Below, one piece after another: positions 1 through 9,740 of a stretch of DNA of 15,874 bases. A program made the position numbers and the translations under genes. Location of the stretch: positions 175,028-190,901 of the forward strand of contig KQ965816.1 in NCBI GenBank assembly GCA_001574975.1, in the 5' to 3' direction. Every line of letters begins with the position of its first letter. The first letter of the stretch is position 1. A model generated the notes under the pieces. The model made no database searches. It saw only the letters and a program-made list of their open reading frames with translations, and was not told the DNA's origin. Source of the stretch: Gonapodya prolifera JEL478 (taxonomy: Eukaryota; Monoblepharomycota; Monoblepharidomycetes; Monoblepharidales; Gonapodyaceae).

Positions 1-1
1 G

Positions 2-3000
2 CCCCTCCAACCCATACCAAGCGACCAACCCCCTCTTTGCGCCCACGGTGGTGAGAAGCTGCAGCTCCTCGGGGCCGTAACTCTCTCTCTTTCGTTTCGT
101 GAGGACCCATCTCAGCACCACCTACGTACCACACTCCTTGTCGGCCAGAACTTCGCACAACCACTACTCCTTGGCACACCATTCCTCACCCACCATCACG
201 CTACTCTCTTGCTTTTCCCCACCTTCAGCACCATCAGACTCCAGGATGGAGACACCTCTTTCACAGTCACCGGCTACACCACACCAACACCACCCACCCT
301 TCCCTCTTACCCCCGCCTACCACTCTACACCACCGCCGCAATCACCATTGCCCCACGCACCATTCAACACGTTCTTGTCCGGCCTCATTCCTCCACACGA
401 CCACCTCCTCTCTCCCCAGGACTTCTTGACAACCCACGTTGCCACCGCACCGCCCAGGACCCCTATATCCTCGCAACACTTCAAAGACTTGACGAAGACT
501 CTTGCGCGCGTGTTCCTATCTGCAACCTACTCCCAACACCAGTGCACGTACCCGCCAACTACCACCTCGCCACCGCAGACTTCAACATCCCCGGACCGCC
601 TGTTACCCTCTCCTCCGACCCCAGCAACTCATGTCACATTCCAGACGACGTTTTGGAACGCTTTATTGACCTCTCCCCTCGTACCCCCCTTGCCTCTGTC
701 ACTCCAACCAACCCCACAGACAAACCCTTCACAGTACCCCTCACCAGTCCCCCTACGGACGCCCCGTGGACTCTCAACCCTCCTACAGACTCTAGTACCC
801 TCCTCACCAAAGAAGACGTGCCAGCACAAATCCCTGACATGGACCTCTCTTCCACCGCCACCCGCCTCACCCCCACCCAATTCCATCATCTGGCTGCCCT
901 CCTCCTCCACTACAAGGATCGTTTCACTGCCACCACCTCGGATCTCGGACAGTCTCGCTTCCCCCCAGCACGGATCCCCCTGGACACTACAGACCCCATC
1001 GTAGGCCGTCGCTACCACCACTCCGCAGCTGAAAACAATTTTGTCAAGAAGCTTACCAACCAGTACACCAGTGACAAAGTTATTGCACCGTCCTTCTCCC
1101 CGTACTCAGCACCAGTCCTCATGGTCCCAAAGAAGGACAGGAACTGGCGATTTGCAGTGGACTATCGTGAAGTCAACAAGCACGCCATTCCTGACCGTTA
1201 CCCCCTCCCCCGCGTCGACGACATCCTCAGCACCCTTCGTGGGAACTCTTGGTTCTCCTCTCTTGACCTCATGTGGGGATTCTGGAACGTCTGACTTGAC
1301 CCTGCCGACCGCCATCGACTTGCCTTCACCACCGCCCACGGCCACTTCAAATGGCTGGTTCTCCCCTTTGGTTTTACCAACGCACCCTCCATCTTTCAAC
1401 GGAACATGGACCTTCTTCTCTCCGGACTCAAGTGGTGGTTTGCACTTGTCTACCTGGACGACATTGTCATCTACTCTCGCACCTTCAACGACCACCTCAC
1501 CCACCTCGCCCTCATCCTCCAACGTATCCACAACTACAACCTTGCCCTCAAGCCTTCAAAGTGCACGTTTTGCGCCCCCTCCTTACCATATCTCGGACAC
1601 CTTGTTACCCCGACTGGAACCCGCCCCGACCCCGCGAAGATCAAGGCATTTCTCGAAGCCCCACCCCCCACCACCCGCAAAAACCTTGCCACCTTCATCG
1701 GCGTCATTTCGTACCACTCCACGTCCATCCCTGGCTTCTCCACCATCATTTCACCACTTGAGACCCTTGCCCACGCCCCTGACAAATGGACACCGAACAC
1801 TTGGACCCAGGAGCACCAACTAGCCTACACCAACGTCAAACACGCCCTCGCCAATGCCGTCGAACGGACTTCATTTGATTCGACCCTCCCCACCATCGTT
1901 GAGACTGATGCTTCCTTCACAGGCATTGCCGCCGTACTCCTCCAGAAACACCCTGACCACCCCAAGCCCAGACCCGTCATTTGCATCTCATGACGTCTCA
2001 CCCGCACCAAGAAACGTTATTCCGCCACTGAGATCGAGTGCCTGGCCCTTTGGTGGGCGGTCAAGAAGAAGCTCCGTACCTTCCTCCACCTCACCCCATT
2101 CACCGTAATCACTGACCACCGCGCGCTTGTCTGGCTCTGGAACTCCCGCAACACTACTTCGAGACTATTTCAGTGGTGGGAGGACCTCCACGACTTCCAG
2201 ATGACGATTCAGCACCGACCTGGCCGAATCCACCTACTCCCCGACTTTCTCTCCCGCCACCCCACCGACACTGCGTCCTCTGACACTGGATCTGAGCCCC
2301 AACCACACGACACTAACTTTCCCTGGCCAGTGGACCACTCCCCTGCTCCTCCTTCCCCTTTTCCCACACCTCCAACTACCCCACTCAATATCGCCGCCAT
2401 CTCCGATATCACATCTTCCACCTCTGCACCCACAGACACCCCCACCCCTCCAGCACCACCACTTACTAGTAGTGCTGCTTCTGACACCACCCCTTCCCCT
2501 CTGAACCCTCTTACACTGACCCCTGCCACCCTCCTCGACCTTCAACTCTCAGACCCCTCCTGTCATTTATTCACACATCCATCACTACACCCGACACCCC
2601 GCCACCACCGCCACCACCACAAGTCTGCTCTACATCATTCCTACCCACTCTACGCTCAAACCTCTCAACTTTCACTATCTTGCCTACAACAAACCTCCTT
2701 CAGCACACTTTGGTCCCCTTGCAGCCTGGTCGCCGCCCTGACCCCATCATCCAACTCGCACTCCCTCAGTCTCTAGCTCCAGACGTTCTACGCGCCCTCC
2801 ACGACAATCTCACCGGTGGTGCACACCTTGGTCGCAACCGCACCTTCGAAGCCGTCCGGCATCGTTTCTGGTGGCTCGACATGGCCAGCAATGTTTGTAC
2901 TTGGGTTCGTAACTGCCACGTCTGCCAAACACGCAAGTCACCACCACGCCAGCCACCTGGACTCCTCATCCCGAAGGACATCCCATCCCCCAACCACACC

Positions 3001-4430
3001 CTCGGAATCGATCTCCTAGGACCATTTCGACGCTCTCGCCACGGCAACAAGTACATTGTGGTTGTCACGGACGACGGAGACAAGTGGGCATGGACTGGAG
3101 CACTCCCCAACGCACGTTCTACCACCATTTCCAAGTGGCTCCTCCACCACGTCATTTTCCAGTCAGGCGCCCCCCAACAACTTCTCAGCGACCAAGGAGC
3201 TAATCTACTTCATTGACTGGTCACCCACATTGCCACTGCCTTCAACACCATACGCGTCCGTACCACTGCCTACCACCCCCAAACCAACGCCCTCACCGAA
3301 CGCTTCAACGCCACCCTCGCGACTCTCATTGCTTCTTACGTGGATGAGGAGCAATGGGATTGGGACCTCCACCTTGACGCCCTCACATTCAGCTACAATA
3401 CGTCCTTCCACCCCACCACCCTCGACACCCCCTTCTTCCTCCGTTTTGGTCGTGACNCTCGCCTCCCCATCGACATCTCACTCTCAACACCAAGTTCCAC
3501 GACCCTCTCCCCCTTACCCCCTCTCCATGACTTTACCAAATCCACCGACCTCCGCTCCCACATCCTCTCAACTCTCAACTCCGCCTACCAACGCATTCGC
3601 TGCAACATTGCCCGCCAGCAACTCTACCAAAAGACGCTCTACAATCTACGCCACCACCCTGTCTCCTACTCTCTTGGCCAACGGGTTCTTGTTTATGTCC
3701 CCCGCATCGAACCAGGCTCCAACAAAGTGGTGAAGCTACTATGACCTTGGCGTGGGCCATTTTGTATTACTGCACAGCGCTCTCCTGTTAACTACAAAGT
3801 GCTAATGCTTCTCCGAGGCCAACACAAGAAGGTCGTCACGCACGTTCAACGACTCAAGCCATATTTTTCAATCAACGACTCCTACCACGCTTCCCGCAAC
3901 CTCCACCTTCCCCTACCTTCTGCGGATCTGGACGACGCGGACCCAGCCCTACCACCACACGTGGACGAAGTAGAACACCTTGCATACGGCCCGAACGACA
4001 CACCCCCATCCCCCACCCTACCTTCGGACCCAACGCCCCCACCCTCTGTTGCATCGCTCCCTCCTACTCACCACTCCAACGTCTCACTTTCTGCACGCTC
4101 CTATGACCACCAACATGATGAACACCAACCCCCACCATCGCCCCACTCCAACCTTCCACCATCACCACCTATCGTCGCGGAACCCACCTACACCACACAC
4201 TGTAACGTTGACACCATCCTGGCGCGTCAGTTTTGCTACGGCAAGCCCTTCTTCAAGGTCCAACACCATGACCGAGCCCGACCTACTTGGATCCCCACAC
4301 CGAGATGAACGCCTGCGACCACTGTCGCTCCCTTCTCGTGGACTTCCGTGCACATGAAACACGCCTACCCACCAAGGCTTTTGTTGACACACTGCCCACC
4401 ACTACCTGTCAACCGCGCCCTCCCTCATAA
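2..4430 (+). pseudogene. pol: gag-pol polyprotein remnant (protease tail, RT, RNase H, integrase, chromodomain-like end)
   Basis: Frame 2 is open from the window edge to 1294. It holds the protease tail (LLGTPFL near 165-185), then RT motifs: MVPKKD near 1121, FAVDYREVNK near 1150, SSLDLMWGF near 1260, LPFGFTNAPS near 1364 and the YLDD catalytic motif at 1451-1462. The RNase H domain follows (ETDAS near 1901, ATEIE near 2027, ITDHRALVWL near 2108, LLPDFLSRH near 2235). Frame 1 then carries the integrase: HHCC finger from about 2800, catalytic Asp at 3010 and 3190, Glu at 3298, a GPF motif after 3745 and a chromodomain-like tail to about 4300. In-frame TGA stops sit at 1292, 1991, 3214 and 3742. 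The frame changes from 2 to 1 between about 2550 and 2680, and again near 4295, where frame 3 continues to a TAA at 4428. One N is at 3457. Position 7 of the SLDLM motif region has W where S is usual. Clearly non-functional. Confidence 0.92.
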
Positions 4431-4666
4431 CCAACCAACAACTGTCTCAAACCCCCCAACCTTTCTTTGGATTGTTAGGCGACTTACTTGGACCGGCAAA
4501 CCTCTTGAAACCCCCCCCTATCGGACTTTGGACGTTTTGGGCCATACGGACTTTTGGAAGTTACTTACGAAACTCTTATTGACTGCGTGGACTTTTTCTA
4601 GACGGACTTTACTTTACTTTTCGACTCTAGGGATACGTGCTACACTTCTCTCCACCCGGGGGGTAG
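4431..4666 (+). other. 3' untranslated spacer of the gypsy element with short purine run before the LTR
   Basis: There is no gene here. The interval between the polyprotein end and the LTR carries four copies of GGACTTT (4523, 4548, 4589, 4604) and a C8 run near 4511. It ends in a G6 tract followed by TAG (4658-4666), directly before the LTR's TG. That G-rich tract is the best candidate for the polypurine tract that primes plus-strand DNA synthesis, although it is short for this role. Confidence 0.5.
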
Positions 4667-5044
4667 TGTGAGGGGCTCGGGCGGACCCCTCACAGTTGCT
4701 GTGGTCCAAGTCAGCGGAACACGCTGGAACTCATCGGAACTGCTTGCGCAATAACGGACACGAGTTGATAAGCAGAATACGAAAAGCGTAAACTAGAATT
4801 GGAGCTATATAAACACTTGTAGAAATGCTAAGAACAAGGCTTTTGACTTCGAATCTCACTCGTCTCACTTGTGCCCACTCGCTCGTCACGGCTCTCAGGT
4901 CACTCGGCGTGACCTCTTGGCTCCCTCTCGGCTCTCTCTCTCGCTTGTACTCGACTCCCTCTCTCGCTCGTACACGGCTCTCTTACACGCTGGTCGCGTG
5001 CCTTCGGACTCACTCGGCAACCCCCACCCGCTCCCCCTGACACA
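4667..5044 (+). repeat. 3' long terminal repeat of the gypsy element (378 bp)
   Basis: The LTR starts TGTGAGGGG and ends CCCCTGACACA, giving the TG...CA termini and a short imperfect inverted repeat. It lies just after a G-rich tract and just before the resumption of a foreign gag frame, which fixes the right boundary. Inside is TATATAAA at 4806-4813, then a CT-rich leader with the near-duplicate blocks CTCTCTCGCTTGTACTCG and CTCTCTCGCTCGTACACG around 4938-4977. Open frames within it are fortuitous. The 5' LTR is not in the window, so the age of the insertion cannot be read from LTR divergence here. Confidence 0.8.
4806..4813 (+). promoter_or_regulatory. TATA box in the gypsy LTR
   Basis: TATATAAA lies about 140 bp into the LTR, the usual place for the U3 promoter. 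Transcription would be expected to start some 25-35 bp downstream, near 4835-4845. In a 3' LTR it could drive read-through into the flanking DNA. Confidence 0.55.
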
Positions 5045-5536
5045 TGCTGCTTGATCTGCAAAAATTGAGATCGTGCTGTGGACAATCTATCAAAGTTGTC
5101 AAACAAACTGTCCAGTAATTCCCAAAGTGCTTGCAATAGTGAAGTAGGAGTGGTGTATGGTTGGAGTGGTGGAGAGTGCAATGTAGACCACTGAATATAA
5201 GTGGTCATAGCAGTGCCTTGCAGGCGGGATCAAATATAGATAATTTGTTGATATGCAGTAGTATAAGTAAGAGGCTGGGCTTGGAGAAACAGCTGTGTTC
5301 TAGTTCTCCAATGTCTGTAAGCATCTCTTTCTGCTGCAGTATCCCCTGAATACTCTGGGGGTGGCTCAATCTTAGGGTCTTTGGCNAGGATGAATAGGTT
5401 GGGGTGCAGGTGTCTGGATATGCACCCCACTATTGGAAGCAGCAAAGACATCAGATTGATTCCCTTCAGTGGCATTTGCCAAGCGGCTTTGATCAATCGG
5501 TGTATCAGGAGTGTGAGAATTGCTAGATGAGTCCAT
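5045..5536 (-). pseudogene. gag: gag fragment of a second LTR retrotransposon, truncated by the gypsy insertion
   Basis: Reading right to left, an ATG at 5536 opens a Ser/Thr/Asn-rich N-terminus (MDSSSNSHTPDTP). The frame then shifts near an N at 5386. It continues with PKIEPPPEYSGD and RDAYRHWRTRTQLFLQAQPL, the typical start of a Ty3/gypsy-type capsid domain. After an in-frame TGA at 5232-5230 it runs on through LWELLDSLFDNFDRLSTARS, matching the conserved capsid segment before the CCHC knuckle. It stops abruptly at 5045 against the LTR terminus. The rest of this element should lie beyond the gypsy 5' LTR, outside the window. The family-level assignment is from sequence pattern; the exact clade is not recognised. 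Confidence 0.75.
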
Positions 5537-5625
5537 TTGAGTAGTTTGTGTAACAATAATGGGTGCAGATTTGATGATGGCTGAACTTTGCTCCCAAAAC
5601 TGCTAATAACTCAACGAGAAATAGT

Positions 5626-5910
5626 TCAATTCTGATGAAACTTTGAAGTTAAAATATTAAATCTATAAGACGCGTACGGCCGTTGAGAACAATGGGATAT
5701 AACGCTTGGTTCTTCGTCCGCGAATCCACAGTTGGAATTACGCCAGTCAAGATTACGGCTCACTGAGCTGAATAAATCAAACGATGACGCGTCGCGCTGA
5801 AAGATATAATAAGAGAGTATGTCTGTGCAAAAAATCGTGTCCCANTAAAGCTTCTGTGCCTTGCAATAAGCTAAAAACAGGTCGTGCAAGTTTGGCATAA
5901 TGCTACACAA
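5626..5910 (-). other. Open frame of unknown origin between the gag remnant and repeat A
   Basis: The 5537-5901 interval holds no recognisable gene. On the - strand one frame stays open for 94 codons (containing DWRNSNCGFADEEP and an N at 5845), beginning inside the left edge of repeat A. If the 64-nt interval in repeat A is read as a - strand GT-AG intron (5944 down to 5881 side excluded; donor after the CTGCAG at 6002-6007, acceptor at 5938-5943), this frame would be its downstream exon. It could equally be untranslated leader or LTR of the gag element. No domain is recognised. Confidence 0.2.
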
Positions 5911-6097
5911 CCTAGGTGAGCTGCACGAGCCTGTAAACTGCAGGAACGTGTATATATATGATCAAACATACATAATATGTTGTAGTGCACACAGAACTCA
6001 CCTGCAGGAACGTGACGCCAAACTTGGGGCACACTCTGCAGGTGCACTCATCTAAATACATGACCACAGTAGTGGCACAGCACTTAACACCTCACAC

Positions 6098-6105
6098 TAT
6101 ATATA
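6098..6105 (+). promoter_or_regulatory. TATA-like run in repeat A
   Basis: TATATATA lies after the three CTGCAG boxes and about 35 bp before the ATG at 6133. Copy B has TATATAAA in a comparable though not identical place. Promoter function is inferred from position only. Confidence 0.3.
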
Positions 6106-6118
6106 CCATGTCAATGGA

Positions 6119-6141
6119 TGTCACCTGAGGCTATGGTGACA
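6119..6141 (+). repeat. Inverted repeat (hairpin) at the end of repeat A
   Basis: TGTCACC (6119-6125) pairs with GGTGACA (6135-6141) across a 9-nt loop containing GGCT. The same arms occur in copy B in a longer stem. No T-run follows, so it is not an obvious terminator. Confidence 0.55.
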
Positions 6142-6240
6142 CAGCGGGAATTCAGACGCAAGGTAGACAACAAAGAAATTGATATGTCAGCTCTAGCTGC
6201 AGAAACCCAAGAAGCGGTTGAATTGTTTGGAGCTAATTAG
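6133..6240 (+). CDS. Possible 35-residue open frame downstream of repeat A
   Basis: ATG at 6133 opens MVTQREFRRKVDNKEIDMSA and ends at TAG 6238-6240. The composition looks protein-like (charged, amphipathic), and it starts about 30 bp after a TATA-like run. The ATG lies in the right half of the repeat A hairpin. It may be a first exon or the relic of a longer gene. No family is recognised, and a chance frame of this length is quite possible. Confidence 0.2.
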   Translation: MVTQREFRRKVDNKEIDMSALAAETQEAVELFGAN

Positions 6241-6290
6241 TCCAGGGGGATGAGTTCTTTTGCTGTCATCATGGCGTCATTGATATTACT

Positions 6291-7795
6291 TCATCGAGCG
6301 TTCTGCTTTTTCACAAAAATCCATTGACAGTTGTCTTCCTCTGCTTCTGGTTCTGCCTTCTCTGTTCTAACAGTGTCCTCTTGCAATATTGATAGTTTAT
6401 CCCAGGGCATTGTTTTGATGTCATCATCGTCATTATCTTCATTCCTGTAGCTGCTTGAGCTATCGGTTCTACTTTCATTTTGACTTGAATGTGATTTCTG
6501 ATTTAGCAGATAAGCGCGGCGTCTGCTTGTGGATCGCCTTCTCGTATAAATTTGCAAGTGCCTGCCTCTTGACCAAGATCAACTTCTGTTAGCCCGGGTT
6601 CCTTGGATTGTTCTCGTTTTTCACACAACGGCATCATTGCTTACATTGGATGTATAAGATTCCCAGGATTCATCCTTGTCTCTACCTTGGGAGGGTGTTT
6701 TGTAGTTTGATATTGCACTGAAAAATTATGGATTGATAGAGTAGTCTTGCAGGATCCGTGTAACTCGCTCCCTTATTTTTATTCCACCTTCATCTAGACT
6801 CTCTTCCCGTTTGACCATGACTCTCTCTTCCTGGCTGACTCCCCTCTTGACCCGTTCAATATCTCTCTGTGGAGGCTCTGGTTTTTCATTGTCAACCATG
6901 ACATCCTTACTCATGAGAGAAGGTAAGTCACAGATTGGTATCAACCCAGTCTTCTCCTGCAACATTGACTTAACATCTTCAGTATCTTTATCTTCCTCCT
7001 GCAATATATTATTGTGCCTTTCCACAGTTTTGGCTTCCTGCAACACAGTTTTCTTTTCATCTGCATCTTGGGGAGTCAGTGTTGCACTAACTTCAGCTGC
7101 TTGACTAACAGTACTATTGGCTTCTTTATTGGAAAGCAGTTCTATTTGCTGAATGGGAACAAACAATCCAATCACAGTAAAAATTGATTTCTTGATCATT
7201 TCCACAAACTTATTCACATTTCTTTGAATTTCAGTCACAGAGATCCGTTTTGATCTATTGTCCAATAACATTGGAATGCTGTACAGTTTACAAGCAACGT
7301 GTATACAAACACTATGCAAGAAAGTACTTGACTCTGGTATTCTCAAGTTGATTGACTCTTTACATTGAGCATGAATGCAACTGCTTGTGCATTTACCACA
7401 AGAGTGAGTTTGATTTTGTCCTCAATGTCCTTTTTGCTCAACGGGATTGTTGCAACGTATTGTTCATAAACATTGACAATTCTATTCTGAGACCGTTTGT
7501 GTACTTCAACTAACTGGTTCTGAAAGATCTTGTAAACACTCACTTGTTTTGGAAGTGTTTTATTGTAGATGTCTACACTTTGTTTCCAGATTTCCAAAAA
7601 AATGCTGTACAACACTGGTGTGAACAGATCTACAAGTTGGTTATTGACCAAATTGACAACTGTTTGTGTTTGGGTGACGTTTGTCATTTTATTTTCCAAC
7701 TTTATATAAAAGTTTTTCCAGTTTTGTGACTGGACATATGCAAACGTTCCTCTAATTTGCATCCAGTCAATGTGTGAGCTAACGTGAATCAACAC
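6291..7795 (-). pseudogene. Uncharacterised LQE-motif protein gene, multi-exon or broken
   Basis: Three - strand blocks look coding and AT-richer than the neighbours. Block 1 (7795-7343; first ATG at 7762) is helical, with LVNNQLVDLFTPVLYSIFLE and KTLPKQVSVYKIF. Block 2 (7346-6726) begins with a helical part and continues into a Glu/Lys-rich tail. Block 3 (6557-6291) is Ser/Asp-rich (NEDNDDDD). The motif (V/I/M)LQE or ILQD occurs repeatedly in blocks 2 and 3 (TVLQEAK, NILQEED, SMLQEKT, RILQDYS, SILQEDT), which links them. Blocks 1 and 2 differ by one frame. Between blocks 2 and 3 there is a protein-like stretch ending ESWESYTSN, then a GTAAGC donor (about 6642) and a possible acceptor 43 nt on, but no single splice model joins everything. 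I do not recognise the family; it could be an intact gene with introns I cannot place, or a decayed one. Confidence 0.4.
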
Positions 7796-7918
7796 CTCTT
7801 TTCAAATTGATGATTGGGAAATTAGGAAATCCGAAACCAAGCAACCACAATTTTACGAAATATGTCGCTGCTTCTACAGCATACTTGAACTACAAACTCA
7901 ACTGTAGCTGGAAGAGTT

Positions 7919-8966
7919 CTATAGGTGAATGACAAAACTAATATCTTTCTGCAAGGAAGGAAAGTCTCTTGCGTAATTGGACTGCACTTCCCCAAGTTTA
8001 TAGATCCATCCACGCATTGGAGTCACAAATAGTTCATCAGGCCAAAGTTCTAATGGAGCAACTGCCATCAAAGCATGCAGCCTGTGCTTGCAATACAAGT
8101 ACAAGTTGTTTTGAACCTCCCCAAGATCAAGTCCAGTCAAGGTACTGGGAATGTAATGCAGAAGAAAGGGGATGTCCACAGGCATTGCAAAATTCAATAC
8201 AAGTCTTGTGACTCTCATCACAACACCATGACCCCACAACAGCTCCAACGTTCGCCAAACATGCTCCTCAATGTCTGCTGCTTGGTAGACGGGTGTCTTG
8301 CCAATCTGAGGTGGCTTCCAGTAAATATGGACGTGGGCACTGTATGGAAACCAAACGATCGGCCATTTATCGCAAGCCGCGGTGTATGCCTTCGCTTGCA
8401 TTCCTGTTGTAGCAATGTCCAGCTGGTTGCAAGGCCTGCCTGTTTCTCCGTGTTGTGCTGTGATTGTCCAATAGAGTTCTCAAGGTGTGACATACATTTT
8501 GTTGATAATGGCGCCTTAAAGGAGCCTCATCCCACAGGTTGCAAATTTCTCAACCATTGTTGAGCGCCAAGACATGCCAGGATTTCAAAACGTTATATCC
8601 AGGTTGATCACCAGGAATTGGTTGAATGGTACCAGCAGAGTCAACAGGGATGATAGTAACGTCTACAGGCAGACGTCCGCGGATGCACAGAGAAGCATCA
8701 ACCAGGCACTTGAAATGCTGGTTGACAAAAGGTAGTTGGCACCAAAACCATTTTTGTTCTCTATGTTCTAGACTTCCAATGTCTTGGAGGAGGATGGTGA
8801 AAATCCGCATCAGCACTTCTTCAGGAAGCACTGACATGACTGGGGTGATTTGGTGGAGTTTTGAAAGCGGGGACTGAGAGGTTGTGGGATAGAGACACGC
8901 GGGTTCCGCAAGACAGAACCAGGGGGTACCTTGCATTGACGGGGAGGTTGAGTGCGACGTGCTCAT
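7919..8966 (-). CDS. F-box domain protein
   Basis: ATG at 8966 opens a 316-residue protein if one intron is removed. Residues about 44-92 form an F-box (SVLPEEVLMRIFTILLQDI, then WCQLPFVNQHFKCLVDAS). F-box proteins bind Skp1 and present substrates to SCF ubiquitin ligases. The frame meets TGA at 8552-8550. A GT-AG intron from 8554 down to 8458 (97 nt, donor GTTGAG, acceptor ATCACAG, phase 1) removes this stop and joins the next open frame exactly. That frame runs through PIVWFPYSAHVHIYW and the leucine-patterned IPSTLTGLDLGEVQ to TAG at 7921-7919. The frame also stays open upstream to 9037, where a 59-nt candidate intron (9038-9096, donor GTGAGT, acceptor TTTTAG) could lead to a further exon, so the true N-terminus is uncertain. 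It may be one of a basidiomycete F-box family; the substrate is unknown. Confidence 0.6.
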
Positions 8967-9215
8967 TTTGGTTTGATTGGAGAGGGTGACAGAGACTGTG
9001 GCCTTTTCTGCCCTCTCAAATTGGTTGAGACTTGTGTCTAAAAGCAGAGGAAAATCGGCAGATGCCTCACGGCAAAGGCGACCATCCAGAACTCACCACC
9101 TTCCCAGTTTCCCTTTGCCTCTGTCTTTGAGTGTGCTCCACAATTGACTTCCTTGCGGGGATAGACACATCCTGAGTTCCCTGTGAGGGCTGATGGACCG
9201 ACTGAGATTTGCTTC

Positions 9216-9740
9216 CGTTATATGGGGATTTCGGAGTGGGGCAAGTACACTGAGGAGGTGTGTCGGGAGCCCGTTCAGGGTGGAAGCTTGGTACATGCTT
9301 TCTTTGCAAGAGTGATGGCGTCTGCAAGGATATTTTCCAAATTTGATGGCACGTTGAGCCCAGGTACGATTGGTGCCAGCCATTGCTGGTTGAGCATTCA
9401 AACAAAAGATCAAAACTGTTGCTCAAGATTCAATTGTATCTATAGATGACGCTTATTTTTCTGAATCATTGCAGGTCGTAAGGTTGGAGTAAAAAATGTC
9501 ATTGTAAGTCTGGTGTCTGTGGGGCAAAGTCCTCTTGAGGTATCTCCCAACGGCAACTGGTAGCAATTGCAACAGCATACCAGATAATAAATAAGTCGTA
9601 ATTAACTAATTAAATTTGCCTTTTAGAACGGGTTCAGCACTTGATTGTTCAGCCGCAATTAGCTACAGCACTGCCACCCCCAGGGGGCGCCGCACCTTAA
9701 GAAATGGCCAGCATTGCCTCTCACTCATCCGCGTGCAGTC
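9216..9740. other. Intergenic stretch without a supported gene
   Basis: This interval separates the leftward F-box gene from the rightward frame at 9741. It contains overlapping - strand open frames (within 9093-9426) and an AT-rich patch near 9590-9620 (AATAAATAAG, TTAACTAATTAAATTT). No motif, RNA gene or repeat is recognised. Part of it may be 5' exon or promoter of the F-box gene. Confidence 0.4.

Larger units (their letters stand above)
1..5044 (+). mobile_element. Ty3/gypsy LTR retrotransposon, 5'-truncated by window edge, inactive
   Basis: The stretch encodes, in order, a retroviral-type aspartic protease C-terminal half, reverse transcriptase, RNase H, an HHCC plus DDE integrase, and a chromodomain-like tail, followed by an LTR. 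Integrase after RNase H is the Ty3/gypsy order. The gag gene, the protease active site and the 5' LTR lie outside the window. The coding strand is very rich in C and poor in G (runs of CCACC and ACCCC), unlike the rest of the window. The element lies inside an older gag gene on the opposite strand, whose frame resumes at 5045. The five bases after the LTR (5045-5049) would be one copy of the target duplication; the other is off-window. Internal stops show it cannot make an intact polyprotein. Confidence 0.93.
5902..6141 (+). repeat. Dispersed repeat, copy A (CTGCAG-box repeat)
   Basis: This stretch aligns with 10070-10368. It starts GCTACACAACCTAGG (copy B: GCTACCCAACCTAGG), and shares ACTCACCTGCAGGA, TGACGCCAAA and a terminal hairpin. 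Three CTGCAG boxes lie at 5938, 6002 and 6036, so the spacing is 64 and 34, exactly as in copy B. The first two boxes are the identical 13-mer CTGCAGGAACGTG. A TATATATA run at 6098-6105 precedes a short open frame. The repeat could be a promoter region duplicated with its gene, a solo LTR, or an intron-bearing gene fragment on the - strand. The outer boundaries are approximate. Confidence 0.65.

Noticed and set aside
629-3760. Long antisense and alternative-frame open frames across the gypsy element
   Set aside because: They are shadows of the C-rich pol gene, with low-complexity composition and no motif; pol domains account for the strand and frame.
4825-5208. Open frames inside the LTR and across its right border
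   Set aside because: They arise from CT-rich repeats in the LTR; the - strand frame is real only to the right of 5045, where it is the gag fragment.
3457-5845. Single N bases at 3457, 5386 and 5845 as real features
   Set aside because: They are unresolved base calls in or near repeats; the one at 5386 coincides with the gag frame change and may hide an assembly error.
8075-8563. + strand open frames of up to 162 codons opposite the F-box gene
   Set aside because: They lack domain patterns, are Cys-rich at random positions, and lie exactly antisense to the supported - strand exons.
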